Shown: one piece after another, positions 63,888 through 64,000 of the stretch
Position numbering within the stretch: position 1 is the first letter of the stretch
Layout of the letters: every line of letters starts with the position of its first letter
Source: an uncultured Bacteroidia bacterium
GTDB lineage: Bacteria > Bacteroidota > Bacteroidia > Bacteroidales > F082
Reading direction: 5' to 3'
DNA: 64,000 bases
Assembly: GCA_902801465.1 (NCBI GenBank)
Contig: CADCIH010000014.1
Location: forward strand, 1-64,000
The notes under the pieces: generated by a model
What the model was told of the DNA's origin: nothing
The model's input: the letters and a program-made list of their open reading frames with translations, nothing else
Databases searched by the model: none
Translations under genes and position numbers: made by a program

Positions 63888-64000
63888 GCTGAAAACAACC
63901 ATCATTGGATGGTACGGAACCGAGACAATCGGAGATCGCGCCATACTAGCTGGCATCATTCGGCTATTAAGCATGGTGGCATCCGATATCACCATTGAAC
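63877..64000 (+). CDS. Polysaccharide pyruvyltransferase family, N-terminal part
   Basis: ATG 63877 overlaps the end of the radical SAM gene. The first 41 residues include IIGWYGTETIGDRAILAGII, the GYYG..N(x)GDEAIL-type glycine-rich start of polysaccharide pyruvyltransferases (WcaK/CsaB). It would add a pyruvate ketal to a sugar of the polymer. The rest lies beyond the window. Confidence 0.75.
   Translation, partial: MITKLKTTIIGWYGTETIGDRAILAGIIRLLSMVASDITIE

Noticed and set aside
1-64000. CRISPR array or cas genes
   Set aside because: No regularly spaced repeats with unique spacers were seen; HEPN motifs belong to AbiF only.

Overview
The window comes from a Bacteroidota chromosome, most likely order Bacteroidales. 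Three things show this: the tuf–trpT–secE–nusG–rplKAJL–rpoBC block; repeated Bacteroidota -7 promoter boxes (TAnnTTTG) with little Shine-Dalgarno signal; and type IX secretion (T9SS) traits, namely a PorX response regulator, a PorD/DUF4835 protein and several proteins ending in a 'YPNP' sorting domain. Core genes are moderately GC-rich, while accessory stretches are clearly AT-rich. I cannot name the genus.

Layout. 1-11.8 kb: end of EF-Tu, tRNA-Trp, secE, nusG, L11-L1-L10-L7/L12, rpoB and rpoC. 11.8-18.8 kb: a DUF3467 protein, then a leftward pyrB-pyrI-lemA operon with an attenuator-like leader, and a leftward esterase-patatin-barrel operon. 18.9-25.4 kb: argS, then a TPR sensor kinase and LuxR-type regulator followed by a small secreted protein and a large lipoprotein. 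A palindrome lies at the same distance from the -7 box of both promoters. 25.5-27.5 kb: a defence-like module, a short terminator-ended RNA upstream of an AbiF (Abi_2, two HEPN motifs) gene, then a RhuM/PLD-like gene. 27.5-28.9 kb: rsmE and DUF4159.

28.9-39.3 kb is accessory: a membrane-spanning TPR/LuxR/winged-helix regulator, a tiny secreted protein, a T9SS cargo protein, a 5'-truncated RHS gene with an AT-rich cysteine-protease-like tip and a coupled secreted partner, a lone IS3-type OrfA, small secreted proteins and a frameshifted T9SS cargo gene.

39.3-54 kb returns to core functions: recN, porD-like, rpoZ and bamD; an M14 carboxypeptidase with T9SS domain; dapA and DUF6913; an MBL hydrolase, an HTH protein, an HD phosphohydrolase, porX, tsaE, aroB, and an aroA whose last third is extremely AT-rich. 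From 54.2 kb to the right edge is a surface-polysaccharide locus: CCG-domain protein, WbpD-like acetyltransferase, DegT aminotransferase, sugar transferase, Wzm, a nucleotidyltransferase-GHMP kinase fusion, FucP, a sugar mutarotase, Wzt with a C-terminal domain, a radical SAM protein and the start of a pyruvyltransferase. Three sugar-salvage genes sit between wzm and wzt, which suggests that imported fucose-like sugar is activated for the exported polymer.
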